Of a stretch of 34,326 nucleotides of DNA, positions 8,335 through 15,276 are shown piece by piece. The translations under genes and the position numbers were made by a program. Under the pieces are notes generated by a model. It was given only the letters and a program-made list of their open reading frames with translations. It was not told where the DNA came from and did no database searches. The stretch's first letter is position 1. Each line of letters opens with the position of its first letter. The stretch is from an uncultured Faecalibacterium sp. (GTDB taxonomy: Bacteria > Bacillota > Clostridia > Oscillospirales > Ruminococcaceae): positions 1-34,326 of the forward strand of contig CALWZL010000019.1 in NCBI GenBank assembly GCA_944385995.1. Direction: 5' to 3'.

Positions 8335-8712
8335 TTACCGCCTGTTTCCGTCCTTATCAAAAGTCCGTTTCAGGGCGGCTTCGGTGGGAAAGATGCAGCC
8401 CACCAGAGGGATCATCTGGAGCAGACAGACGACAGTCCCCACAGCCCCCACGGTGCCGGCCGGCTTTCCGATGGTCAGCAGAAGCGGCAGGACGGTAAAG
8501 GGCAGCAGAACCAGCCCCCAGCGGAACCACAGTTTGCCGCAGTACTGGTGGGCAAAAAGCCAGGTGTCCTGGTTTTTCATGGACCGGGTGGTGCGGTAGC
8601 CGAACAAATAGTTGACGGTTTTGGGGGGACGCTTACGGAACAGGTATCCAAAGCCGATCATGATGGCGGGGATCACAAGGTCGCTGGCCAGCATGAAAAA
8701 CCAGTATCCCAT
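8335..8712 (-). CDS. SdpI/YhfL-like small membrane protein
   Basis: A 125-residue protein with three hydrophobic segments (about 5-24, 67-80 and 86-105). Between the first and second lies the SdpI-family signature: NYLFGYRT, SMKNQDTW, AHQYCGKLW. SdpI of Bacillus is an immunity protein against the SDP toxin and a signal transducer; most SdpI-family proteins in Clostridia are uncharacterised, so an immunity role here is only a possibility. No toxin gene is adjacent. AAAGGAG (complement of 8719-8725) is 6 bases from the ATG. No clear promoter fits in the 33 bases between the upstream terminator and this gene, so it may depend on read-through. Confidence 0.8.
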   Translation of the reverse strand: MGYWFFMLASDLVIPAIMIGFGYLFRKRPPKTVNYLFGYRTTRSMKNQDTWLFAHQYCGKLWFRWGLVLLPFTVLPLLLTIGKPAGTVGAVGTVVCLLQMIPLVGCIFPTEAALKRTFDKDGNRR

Positions 8713-8745
8713 GGGTTGCTCCTTTCACCGGGCGGGCCCGGAAAC

Positions 8746-8777
8746 AAAAACAGGCAGCAGAAGGAATCTGCTGCCTG
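8746..8777 (-). terminator. Terminator between the DUF1836 gene and the SdpI gene
   Basis: An 11-bp perfect stem (8751-8761 with 8767-8777) with a 5-base loop. On the minus strand it is followed by five T (complement of 8746-8750). It should end or attenuate transcription from the DUF1836 gene. Confidence 0.8.
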
Positions 8778-8786
8778 GAGAGGGTG

Positions 8787-9335
8787 TTATTTCAGGTCGT
8801 CTAGGATGTCGGGCCAGAGGGCCTGTTCCTGACGGAGGGCATCAAAGCAGCAGTCCAGATAGAGCTTGTGGGCGGCCGGGATGATGGTGCGCCGGAGCAA
8901 AAACTGTTCGTCGTTCAATGCACTGTCCGGGGGCCGGTCAAAGCTGCGCAGACCGAACACAGAGCCTACAGCGGCTTCCAGCTCGGCGCAGAAGGTATTG
9001 TAGGCCGTCTCAGCGGTGCAGTAGTCCTGCTGGATGGAAAACAAAAGCTGAATATTCTCCATCGACAGCACATTTTTGACCGCGATGATGTACATCAGAT
9101 ATCCGATTTGGTCCCGGGTGTATTTTTTGCGCACCGGGTGGGAGATAAGCCCTTTTTTGACATAGTTGCTGACCATCGAGCCAGTCAGTTCGATCCCCGG
9201 AAAGGTACGGAAATGGAGATTGACGTATTGAACGGTCTGGTCAAGGTAGAGCCCCATGCCGGGAAGTTCATCGTACCGGGGCAGGGCAAAGCCCGCAGCC
9301 GAAGCCGCGATGCGGCGTTTCGTTTCAGTATTCAT
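8787..9335 (-). CDS. DUF1836 domain protein (putative regulator)
   Basis: A 182-residue protein of the DUF1836 family. The core GLYLDQTVQYVN, MVSNYVKKGLI, KKYTRDQIGYLMYI and NVLSMENIQLLF resembles a MerR-like winged helix seen in many Clostridia; the role is unknown and DNA binding is an inference. The longest open frame starts at 9350, but that ATG lies upstream of the predicted -10 box (9342-9347), so it would not be in the mRNA. The ATG at 9335 falls 7 bases after the -10 box, about where transcription should begin, and has no Shine-Dalgarno sequence, so a leaderless message is likely. It is divergent from the degV gene. Confidence 0.82.
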   Translation of the reverse strand: MNTETKRRIAASAAGFALPRYDELPGMGLYLDQTVQYVNLHFRTFPGIELTGSMVSNYVKKGLISHPVRKKYTRDQIGYLMYIIAVKNVLSMENIQLLFSIQQDYCTAETAYNTFCAELEAAVGSVFGLRSFDRPPDSALNDEQFLLRRTIIPAAHKLYLDCCFDALRQEQALWPDILDDLK

Positions 9336-9341
9336 AATTTT

Positions 9342-9369
9342 AGTATACATCGAAACACCGAAAAGTCAA
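9342..9369 (-). promoter_or_regulatory. Promoter of the DUF1836 gene
   Basis: On the minus strand TTGACT (complement of 9364-9369), a 16-base spacer and TATACT (complement of 9342-9347). The predicted start coincides with the ATG at 9335. Confidence 0.75.
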
Positions 9370-9380
9370 CAGAATTTGAA

Positions 9381-9397
9381 AATAAAAACCTTTTATT
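9381..9397. promoter_or_regulatory. AT-rich inverted repeat between divergent promoters
   Basis: AATAAAA (9381-9387) and TTTTATT (9391-9397) are perfect inverted arms around ACC, in the 45-base gap between the DUF1836 and degV promoters. It could be an operator for either gene; this is inference only. Confidence 0.35.
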
Positions 9398-9414
9398 AAG
9401 ATTTTCAGATATTG

Positions 9415-9443
9415 TTGACAAGTTATCGGAAAACTGCTATGAT
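9415..9443 (+). promoter_or_regulatory. Promoter of the degV gene
   Basis: A perfect TTGACA (9415-9420), a 17-base spacer and TATGAT (9438-9443). The leader is about 85 bases before the ATG at 9535. Confidence 0.85.
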
Positions 9444-9534
9444 GGGAGCAGAAAGCACAACTTGTTCAATCACGGACGAGTGCTAAAAGCTACGGTTGGC
9501 GCTTGCCGGCTGCAGGAATGGAGAGATGTATTGT

Positions 9535-10383
9535 ATGAAACGGAAAATCGTTGTGGATTCGTCATCGAATCTATGCCAGCTGCCGGGGGTTGATTTTGCC
9601 TGTGTGCCGCTGAAGATCATCACCGATGAGCAGGAGTATGTGGATACCCCCGACATTGACGCCTTCGCCATGGCCTCGGCCATGCGCAGCTACAAGGGGA
9701 AGAGTTCGACCTCCTGCCCCAACGTGGGTGACTTCCTGGCGGCGTATCAGGGTGCGGACGAAATTTTTGTTGTGACCATCACCGGCACCCTGTCCGGCTG
9801 CAACAATGCGGCCCGGATGGCGGCCGAAGAATATCAGGACATCAACCCCGGCACCAAAGTTTATGTGCTGGACAGTCTGTCCACCGGCCCCGAAATGTCT
9901 CTGATTGCAGCGCGGATGGCCGCCCTGGCCCAGACCGACGCCACCTTTGAGGAGATTTGCGCGGCGGTGGAGGAGTACAGCCATCACACCCACCTGCTGT
10001 TCTCACTGGAGTCGCTGAACAACCTGGCCCGGAACGGCCGTGTCAAGCTGACCGCAGCCATGGTGGCCCGCGCCCTGGGCATCCGGGTGGTGGGCCAGGC
10101 CAGCCCCCAGGGCGACCTGGGCATCATCTGCAAGACCCGCGGCGAGCACGGCGCCCTGGAGCGCCTGGTCCTGGAAATGCGGGACAAGGGCTTTGCAGGC
10201 GGCCCGGTGGAAATCGCCCACTGCGACAATGAGAAGGCGGCCCGCCGCCTCAAGCTGATGATCGAGGCCATCTGGCCCGCCGCCAAGGTGGAGCTGGTGT
10301 GCTGCGGTGCGCTGTGCAGCTTCTATGCAGAGCTGGGCGGCCTGCTGGTGGGCTATGAGGATGCAGGAGCATCGGCACACTGA
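9535..10383 (+). CDS. DegV family fatty-acid-binding protein
   Basis: A 282-residue cytosolic protein of normal DegV length. Family marks are the N-terminal KIVVDSSSN strand, the acyl-carboxylate loop TSCPNVGDF, the TGTLSGCNNAA segment, LDSLSTGPEMSL and the C-terminal LARNGRV region. DegV/FakB proteins bind a fatty acid and present it to the kinase FakA for phosphorylation and phospholipid synthesis; no fakA is in the window. The start at 9535 is chosen because GGAGAG (9520-9525) is 9 bases away and the first strand begins directly; upstream ATGs at 9496 and 9526 fit less well. The gene next to it, a cardiolipin synthase, also serves membrane lipids, but each has its own promoter. Confidence 0.92.
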   Translation: MKRKIVVDSSSNLCQLPGVDFACVPLKIITDEQEYVDTPDIDAFAMASAMRSYKGKSSTSCPNVGDFLAAYQGADEIFVVTITGTLSGCNNAARMAAEEYQDINPGTKVYVLDSLSTGPEMSLIAARMAALAQTDATFEEICAAVEEYSHHTHLLFSLESLNNLARNGRVKLTAAMVARALGIRVVGQASPQGDLGIICKTRGEHGALERLVLEMRDKGFAGGPVEIAHCDNEKAARRLKLMIEAIWPAAKVELVCCGALCSFYAELGGLLVGYEDAGASAH

Positions 10384-10405
10384 GTCTGGGACAAACCAAA
10401 AGAGC

Positions 10406-10449
10406 AGGAGGCAAAACCGGCCCATGGGGGCGGCTTTGCCTCCTTTTTT
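10406..10449 (+). terminator. Terminator after the degV gene
   Basis: A 10-bp stem AGGAGGCAAA (10406-10415) with TTTGCCTCCT (10435-10444), GC-rich inner pairing and T6 at 10444-10449. Confidence 0.85.
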
Positions 10450-10458
10450 GGTGTCGGC

Positions 10459-10487
10459 TTGCAAAAAACGGCGTCGGGCGGTATACT
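10459..10487 (+). promoter_or_regulatory. Promoter of the cardiolipin synthase gene
   Basis: TTGCAA (10459-10464), a 17-base spacer and TATACT (10482-10487) within the recurring GGTATACTGA context. Confidence 0.75.
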
Positions 10488-10562
10488 GACAGGGAACCCA
10501 GTCCACAACCAAGGCCGGCGCGGGCGTTCCGGCAGATGCCCGCTGCCAGAGAGGGGGAAGCC

Positions 10563-12089
10563 ATGTTTCGACTGCCTATCGTGAAATTTTTCAGCCGCTT
10601 TGTCAACCGGGTCACCATCACCCTGATGCTGATTCTGGTTCAGGTGGGGTGGATTGCCTCCCTGTATCTCCGCCTCACCGAGTACGCCGCCTGGCTGAAC
10701 AGCGTCATGGTGGTAATCAGCGTGCTGATTATTCTGTTTCTGGTGCGCAAGGATGAAAACCCGGCCTACACCATCGCCTGGATGGCCCTCATCGGCATTA
10801 CCCCGGTGTTCGGCGGGCTGATGTATCTGTTTTGGGGCAATAAGCGGCCCTCCCGGCGGATGCGCCGCCGGATGGAATCGGTGGACCGCCGCCATCGGGG
10901 GCTGGTGGCGCAGCATCCCGACCAGGTAGGAGGGCTGGACCCCCGTATGCGGGAACTGACCGGCTATATTGCCAAGTACGGCCCATGGCCGGCCTGGAAG
11001 GAAACTTCGGTCCAGTATTTTTCCAGCGGGGAGGCCATGTTTCCCCGTCTGCTGGAGGACCTGCGGCATGCCAAGCGCTTTATCTTTCTGGAAACCTTCA
11101 TCATCCGTCCCGGCAGGATGTGGAATGCAGTGGAGGAAATTCTGCGGGAAAAGGCCGCTGCCGGCGTGGATGTCCGGGTGATTTACGACGATATGGGCTG
11201 CCTGACCACCGTTCCCTCCGGCTTTGTGGTCCAGCTGGAGCGGGCCCGCATCCGCTGTATTCCCTTCAATCCGGTGGTGCCGGTGGTGTCCCTGGTGATG
11301 AATCATCGGGATCACCGCAAGATTGTTTCCATCGACGGGAATATCGCCTACAACGGCGGCACCAACTTTGCCGACGAGTATATCAATGCAGAAGAGCGGT
11401 TTGGCTACTGGAAGGACGCCGCCGTCCGTCTGGAGGGCAGCGCCGTATGGAACTTTACCGTCATGTTCCTGAATTTCTGGAATTCTTTCCGCCCCATGGA
11501 GGAGGATTACAGCGAATTCCGGCCTACCGTGAAAGCGCCGCCGGATGGGGTGGTGCAGCCCTATGCCGACAGCCCCCTGGACGAGGAGCGGCTGGCCGAG
11601 AGCGTCTACCGGGACATCATCGATCAGTCCCGGGACTATGTGTATATTTTTACCCCCTATCTGGCCATCGGTGAGGATCTGATGAACTCTCTCCGGCTGG
11701 CTGCCAAGCGGGGGGTGGATGTCCGGCTGGTGCTGCCGGCCATCCCCGACAAAAAAATTGTGTTCCGGCTCAGCCGCTCCTATTATCTGCCTCTGCTGCG
11801 GGCAGGGGTCAAAATCTATGAGTTTACCCCCGGTTTTATCCACTCCAAGTGCTATGTCAGCGATGACCGCGTGGCGGTGGTGGGCAGCATCAATATGGAT
11901 TACCGCAGCCTTTACCTCCATTTTGAGTGCGGTACCCTGCTGATTGACAACAGCCAGGTGGCCTCGGTTCGGGCCGATGCCGAAAAGACTTTTGCCCAGA
12001 GCCGCCGGATCACCATTGACGATTGCCGGACCAGTCTCCCCGGCACCCTGCTGGATGATGTGCTCCGCCTCATCAGCCCCATGATGTAA
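10563..12089 (+). CDS. cls: Cardiolipin synthase (phospholipase D family)
   Basis: A 508-residue membrane enzyme that joins two phosphatidylglycerol molecules into cardiolipin and glycerol. Three hydrophobic segments occupy about residues 13-90. Two HKD phosphodiesterase motifs follow: His251, Lys253 and Asp258 (HRKIVSID, followed by GGTN) and His427 with Lys429 (HSKCYVSDD, followed by GSINMDYRS). Both are intact. The length fits Firmicutes Cls. The start at 10563 is preferred over 10536 because AGAGGGGGAA (about 10549-10558) is correctly placed. It is a single-gene unit with its own promoter and terminator. Confidence 0.94.
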   Translation: MFRLPIVKFFSRFVNRVTITLMLILVQVGWIASLYLRLTEYAAWLNSVMVVISVLIILFLVRKDENPAYTIAWMALIGITPVFGGLMYLFWGNKRPSRRMRRRMESVDRRHRGLVAQHPDQVGGLDPRMRELTGYIAKYGPWPAWKETSVQYFSSGEAMFPRLLEDLRHAKRFIFLETFIIRPGRMWNAVEEILREKAAAGVDVRVIYDDMGCLTTVPSGFVVQLERARIRCIPFNPVVPVVSLVMNHRDHRKIVSIDGNIAYNGGTNFADEYINAEERFGYWKDAAVRLEGSAVWNFTVMFLNFWNSFRPMEEDYSEFRPTVKAPPDGVVQPYADSPLDEERLAESVYRDIIDQSRDYVYIFTPYLAIGEDLMNSLRLAAKRGVDVRLVLPAIPDKKIVFRLSRSYYLPLLRAGVKIYEFTPGFIHSKCYVSDDRVAVVGSINMDYRSLYLHFECGTLLIDNSQVASVRADAEKTFAQSRRITIDDCRTSLPGTLLDDVLRLISPMM

Positions 12090-12102
12090 TCCAAACAAAA
12101 CC

Positions 12103-12131
12103 AGCGCTCCTCGGTCTGAGGGGCGCTTTTC
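12103..12131 (+). terminator. Terminator after cls
   Basis: A 10-bp stem with one G-T pair (12103-12112 with 12118-12127), a 5-base loop and a tail of four T (12127-12130). Confidence 0.75.
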
Positions 12132-12147
12132 GTTTGGATGCAGGATG

Positions 12148-12153
12148 TATAAT
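12148..12153 (+). promoter_or_regulatory. Candidate -10 box of the lipoprotein gene
   Basis: A perfect TATAAT at 12148-12153, 74 bases before the ATG. No convincing -35 box is seen; the region 17 bases upstream is the end of the cls terminator. Confidence 0.45.
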
Positions 12154-12227
12154 GAGAGCTTTTGCGGGCAGACTACCCCAAAAGAGCCCCAGCCGGGGCG
12201 TCAGCAATCAGCAAAGGGAACGAGAGA

Positions 12228-13250
12228 ATGAGAGCAAATCGATCGATGGCAGCGCTGGCCGCGGCGGCCCTGCTGCTGACCGCCTGCGGAAGAATGAACA
12301 GCAGCTCGTCGGGCAGTTCGTCCAGCAGCAGCGCGTCGGGATCAGGACAGAAGGAAGGCGCCTGGAAAACAGGCCTTGCGATTCAGACCGAGACCGAAGC
12401 GGGGGACAAAGCCGGAACCATGCGTTCCATTGCAGCGGCAGTTCTGCTGGATGAAGACGGTCGGATTGTCCAGGTGGTGGTGGACGAGCTGCAAGGAAAG
12501 ATCACCACAGCCGACAACGGTGCCGTGACGGTGGCCGAGGACCTGCGGAGCAAGCGCCAAAAGACGGACGCCGAATATCCCCTGTCGTCGGTGTCCTCCA
12601 TCGGAAAGAGCTGGGTGGAACAGGCCGACGCCTTTGGAAGCTACCTGATGGGGATGACGGCGGAGGAAGTCAGCAAATTGGAGACCGACATGGACGGTTA
12701 TCCCAAGGATGCGGATCTCTTGTCGGGCTGTACCATCAAAGTGGATGGCTACCGGGAAGCGGTAGCGGCAGCCTGTGCCCAGGCCAAGGCTCTGGGAGCC
12801 GCCCAGGGTGACAGCCTGGCCCTGGGCATGGAGACGGCCGATGCCAGTACCGCCCTGCAGGCCACCGCAGACAAAGACGCCAGGGCTCAGCTGGATGTCA
12901 CGGCTGCCGCCCTGACCGTGAATGTGTCGGGTCGGGTGACCAGCGCCGTCTGTGATATGGCGGAACCCTCCCTGACGGTGGATGAAAAGGGAATGGTGTC
13001 GGGAGACGGCGAGGTCAAGAGCAAGAACCTGCTGGGGGATGACTACGGGATGCGGAAGGCGTCGGCCCTGGGCAAGGAGTGGTATGAACACAGCGATGGT
13101 TTTGCCGGCTATCTGAAGGGCAAGACCGCCCAGGACATCGAACAGATTCCAGATGACGGCACCGATGCAGATCTGGCCTCCCTGTGCACCATCGACATCA
13201 CCGACCTGCAAAAGGCGGCTCTGCGGGCTCTGGACAGTCTGCGGGAGTGA
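12228..13250 (+). CDS. Lipoprotein with a duplicated domain of unknown function
   Basis: A 340-residue predicted lipoprotein. The lipobox LLTAC puts the acylated Cys at 20, followed by a Ser/Gly linker (about 23-42) that would hold the domain off the membrane. Two similar units follow: about 49-190 and about 215-340. Each has a strand resembling VLLDEDGRI or VNVSGRVTSAV, then a helix with SIGKSWVEQADAF in unit 1 and ALGKEWYEHSDGF in unit 2, the Y-L-x-G-x-T-A turn and a C-terminal CTI strand. The layout recalls FMN-binding-domain-like lipoproteins of Clostridia, but no flavin attachment motif is evident. The start at 12228 follows AAAGGGA (12213-12219); an upstream ATG at 12162 would bury the signal peptide. 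Confidence 0.82.
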   Translation: MRANRSMAALAAAALLLTACGRMNSSSSGSSSSSSASGSGQKEGAWKTGLAIQTETEAGDKAGTMRSIAAAVLLDEDGRIVQVVVDELQGKITTADNGAVTVAEDLRSKRQKTDAEYPLSSVSSIGKSWVEQADAFGSYLMGMTAEEVSKLETDMDGYPKDADLLSGCTIKVDGYREAVAAACAQAKALGAAQGDSLALGMETADASTALQATADKDARAQLDVTAAALTVNVSGRVTSAVCDMAEPSLTVDEKGMVSGDGEVKSKNLLGDDYGMRKASALGKEWYEHSDGFAGYLKGKTAQDIEQIPDDGTDADLASLCTIDITDLQKAALRALDSLRE

Positions 13251-13330
13251 CGACGGGCATCCTGAGAAGGTAAGGTAAAAATAGATATTTTTCAGATCAA
13301 AATGAAATCGCAGATTGTCCAAAAATACGC

Positions 13331-13359
13331 TTGCCAATTTTAGCATCCTGCACTATAAT
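13331..13359 (+). promoter_or_regulatory. Promoter of the MATE gene leader
   Basis: TTGCCA (13331-13336), a 17-base spacer and a perfect TATAAT (13354-13359). Transcription would start near 13366 and run through about 375 structured bases before the ATG at 13741. Confidence 0.8.
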
Positions 13360-13376
13360 AAACTCCAATCACCAAG

Positions 13377-13406
13377 CGTCCTGCCCCGCTTTGGAGCAGG
13401 GCGCTT
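13377..13406 (+). repeat. Direct repeat copy 1 (hairpin-forming)
   Basis: A 30-base unit that matches 13620-13649 at 28 of 30 positions. It folds on itself: CCTGC and GCAGG arms, then CC with GG, around a GCTTT loop. Confidence 0.85.
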
Positions 13407-13569
13407 CAGCGTGTCAGAGACACGCTCCAGGGGGAACCCATTTCTGCCTGCATACGCAGGTCAGAAATTCCTTCCCCCTGGTATCCCCCTGGGGACAAAA
13501 TTTCCCGGCGAACCGTGCACGCGGCCTTTGGCCTCGCACACTCCCGCCGGAAAATTTCCCTGGCGGTAT

Positions 13570-13606
13570 CCAGACCGTACGCGCATGTCGTCCGGTCTGG
13601 ATTTTT
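13570..13606 (+). terminator. Terminator-like hairpin inside the MATE leader
   Basis: CCAGACCG (13570-13577) pairs with CGGTCTGG (13593-13600) and is followed by five T at 13602-13606. As it lies upstream of the coding region it could attenuate transcription or end a small RNA of about 235 bases. Confidence 0.55.
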
Positions 13607-13619
13607 CTGCGGACCGAAA

Positions 13620-13649
13620 CGTCCTGCCCCACTTTGGAGCAGGGCACTT
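13620..13649 (+). repeat. Direct repeat copy 2 (hairpin-forming)
   Basis: The second copy of the 30-base unit at 13377-13406. The hairpin is kept (one loop-side change, one flank change) and is followed by TTTT. Confidence 0.85.
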
Positions 13650-13740
13650 TTCGTGGGAATTTTTTGGAAAAAACGATTGGGTGCACCCGCCGCAGGGCGG
13701 GGCCTTCCGCCGGTGCGGAAGGGCTAAGGAGGATGTATCT

Positions 13741-15132
13741 ATGACGAAAGACATGACCCAGGGCCAGCCGCTGCGGCTGATTCTGCTCTTTGCGGTGCCC
13801 ATGATGCTGGGCAGCCTGTTCCAGCAGTTTTACAATATGGCCGACACCATCATTGTGGGCCGGTTTGTGGGGGTGGACGCCCTGGCCGCAGTGGGCAGCG
13901 TCGGCGGCCTGAGCTATCTGGTGCTGGGCTTTGTGAACGGCATTGCCTGCGGCTTTGCGATTCCGCTGGCCCGGTGCTTTGGCGCCAAGGATGACACCGA
14001 AATGCGCCGCTACACCGCCAATTCGGTCTGGCTGTCCCTGATTTTTGCCGCCGTGCTGACGGTGGTGACGGTGGCTCTGACCCGCCCCATTCTGGTCCTC
14101 ACCAACACCCCCGCCGATATCATCGACCTGGCAGATGTCTATATCCGCACCATCTTCGCGGGAATTCCCTTCACCCTGCTGTACAACGTCACCAGCGCCT
14201 TTATGCGGGCCTTGGGAGACAGCCGCCGCCCCCTGTATTTCCTGATTGTGGCCAGCGTGCTGAACATTGGGCTGGATATCTTCTTTGTGCTGTTCTTCCA
14301 TGCGGGGGTCTTTGGCGCGGCGTTTGCCACCGTCATCAGCCAGGCGGTGGCCGGTTTGTGGAGCCTGGGCTACATGGTCAAGAATTTCCGAATGCTGGGC
14401 TGGTCCCGGGAAGAAGGCCGGTTCAGCACTGCGCACTGCGCCAAACTCTGTATGATGGGCCTGCCCATGGGCCTGCAGTGCAGCATCACGGCGGTGGGCA
14501 ATATTGTCCTTCAGACGGCGGTCAACGGTCTGGGCAGCTCGATTGTGGCGGCCATGACTGCCGGCAGCAAGGCCGGACAGATTCTGTCGGTGCCCCTGGA
14601 GAGCATCGGCACTGCCATGACCACCTATACCAGCCAGAATCTGGGGGCGGGGAGCCTGCCCCGGGTCCGGCAGGGGGTGCGGACGGCGCTGGAGATCGGC
14701 ATCCTCTACAGCATTGCCTCGTTCATCATCTTCCACTTCTCGGATAAGCTGGTGATCGGGATGTTCCTGGACAGCAGCGAAGATGTGGGCGGAACCATCA
14801 TGGCCAACGCCCAGGAGTTCCTGTTCTGGAACAGCGTTTTCTATATCCCCCTGGCCGTCCTGATCGTCTACCGCTACTCGATCCAGGGTCTGGGGTATTC
14901 GGGCCTGGCCATGTTCGCCGGTGTCTTTGAGATGTTCGCCCGCGCTCTGGTGGGCTTCTGGATGGTGCCGGTCTGGGGCTATTGGGCCGGCTGCATCGCC
15001 AGCCCGGTGGCCTGGTTCGCGGCCTGTTTCTTCCTGATTCCGGCCTACTACCTGGTGATGCACCGTCTGGAGGGCCGCAGAAACGGCCCGAAGGCGGCCA
15101 GCCGTCCCGAACCCCGGCTCCGCAAAGCCTGA
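13741..15132 (+). CDS. MATE family multidrug/cation exporter
   Basis: A 463-residue inner-membrane protein with about 12 hydrophobic segments. MATE features are the N-terminal GQPLRLILLFAVPMMLGSL, QQFYNMADTIIVGRFVG, the RALGDSRRPL loop and the pseudo-repeat in the second half with GLPMGLQCSITAVGN and the TSQNLGAG loop. Such transporters export drugs, dyes or metabolites in exchange for Na+ or H+; the substrate is not predictable. AAGGAGG (13726-13732) sits 8 bases before the ATG at 13741. Longer frames reaching back to 13315 run through hairpins and repeats and are rejected. Expression is probably controlled by the structured leader upstream. Confidence 0.93.
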   Translation: MTKDMTQGQPLRLILLFAVPMMLGSLFQQFYNMADTIIVGRFVGVDALAAVGSVGGLSYLVLGFVNGIACGFAIPLARCFGAKDDTEMRRYTANSVWLSLIFAAVLTVVTVALTRPILVLTNTPADIIDLADVYIRTIFAGIPFTLLYNVTSAFMRALGDSRRPLYFLIVASVLNIGLDIFFVLFFHAGVFGAAFATVISQAVAGLWSLGYMVKNFRMLGWSREEGRFSTAHCAKLCMMGLPMGLQCSITAVGNIVLQTAVNGLGSSIVAAMTAGSKAGQILSVPLESIGTAMTTYTSQNLGAGSLPRVRQGVRTALEIGILYSIASFIIFHFSDKLVIGMFLDSSEDVGGTIMANAQEFLFWNSVFYIPLAVLIVYRYSIQGLGYSGLAMFAGVFEMFARALVGFWMVPVWGYWAGCIASPVAWFAACFFLIPAYYLVMHRLEGRRNGPKAASRPEPRLRKA

Positions 15133-15151
15133 ATGGCCTTTTGAATTTCTG

Positions 15152-15184
15152 TCCGCTCCGGGACCATCCCGGGGCGGATTTTTT
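15152..15184 (+). terminator. Terminator after the MATE gene
   Basis: An 11-bp stem with one T-G pair (15152-15162 with 15168-15178), a 5-base loop and T6 at 15179-15184. Confidence 0.92.
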
Positions 15185-15204
15185 GTGCTCCGTCAAAACC
15201 ACAA

Positions 15205-15233
15205 TTTACAAAATCCGCCCGAAAGGGTATACT
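15205..15233 (+). promoter_or_regulatory. Promoter of recD2
   Basis: TTTACA (15205-15210), a 17-base spacer and TATACT (15228-15233) in the GGTATACTGATA context. Confidence 0.8.
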
Positions 15234-15276
15234 GATAGCATTACCGAACGGCAAGCGGGAAGGAGGACATCGGCCC

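Larger units (their letters stand above)
13366..13740 (+). ncRNA. Long structured 5' leader with repeats, upstream of the MATE gene
   Basis: This non-coding stretch contains, in order: repeat copy 1 with a hairpin (13377-13406); a perfect 8-bp hairpin (13408-13415 with 13419-13426); a long multi-part hairpin (13427-13481; arms 13427-13435/13473-13481, 13440-13446/13462-13468 and 13447-13451/13456-13460); a hairpin with A/T-rich base around 13497-13556 (inner GGCC-TTT-GGCC); a terminator-like hairpin (13570-13600 then T5); repeat copy 2 (13620-13649); and a GC-rich hairpin (about 13683-13716). No open frame here looks protein-like. It may be a riboswitch-like leader, a small RNA with its own terminator, or a non-autonomous repeat element; no known class was recognised. 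Confidence 0.5.

Noticed and set aside
13377-13649. CRISPR-like repeat
   Set aside because: Only two copies, 213 bases apart, with palindromic sequence between them instead of a unique spacer, and no cas genes.
13315-13740. N-terminal extension of the MATE protein by 142 residues
   Set aside because: The extension runs through a promoter, hairpins and repeats; AAGGAGG and the normal MATE N-terminus put the start at 13741.
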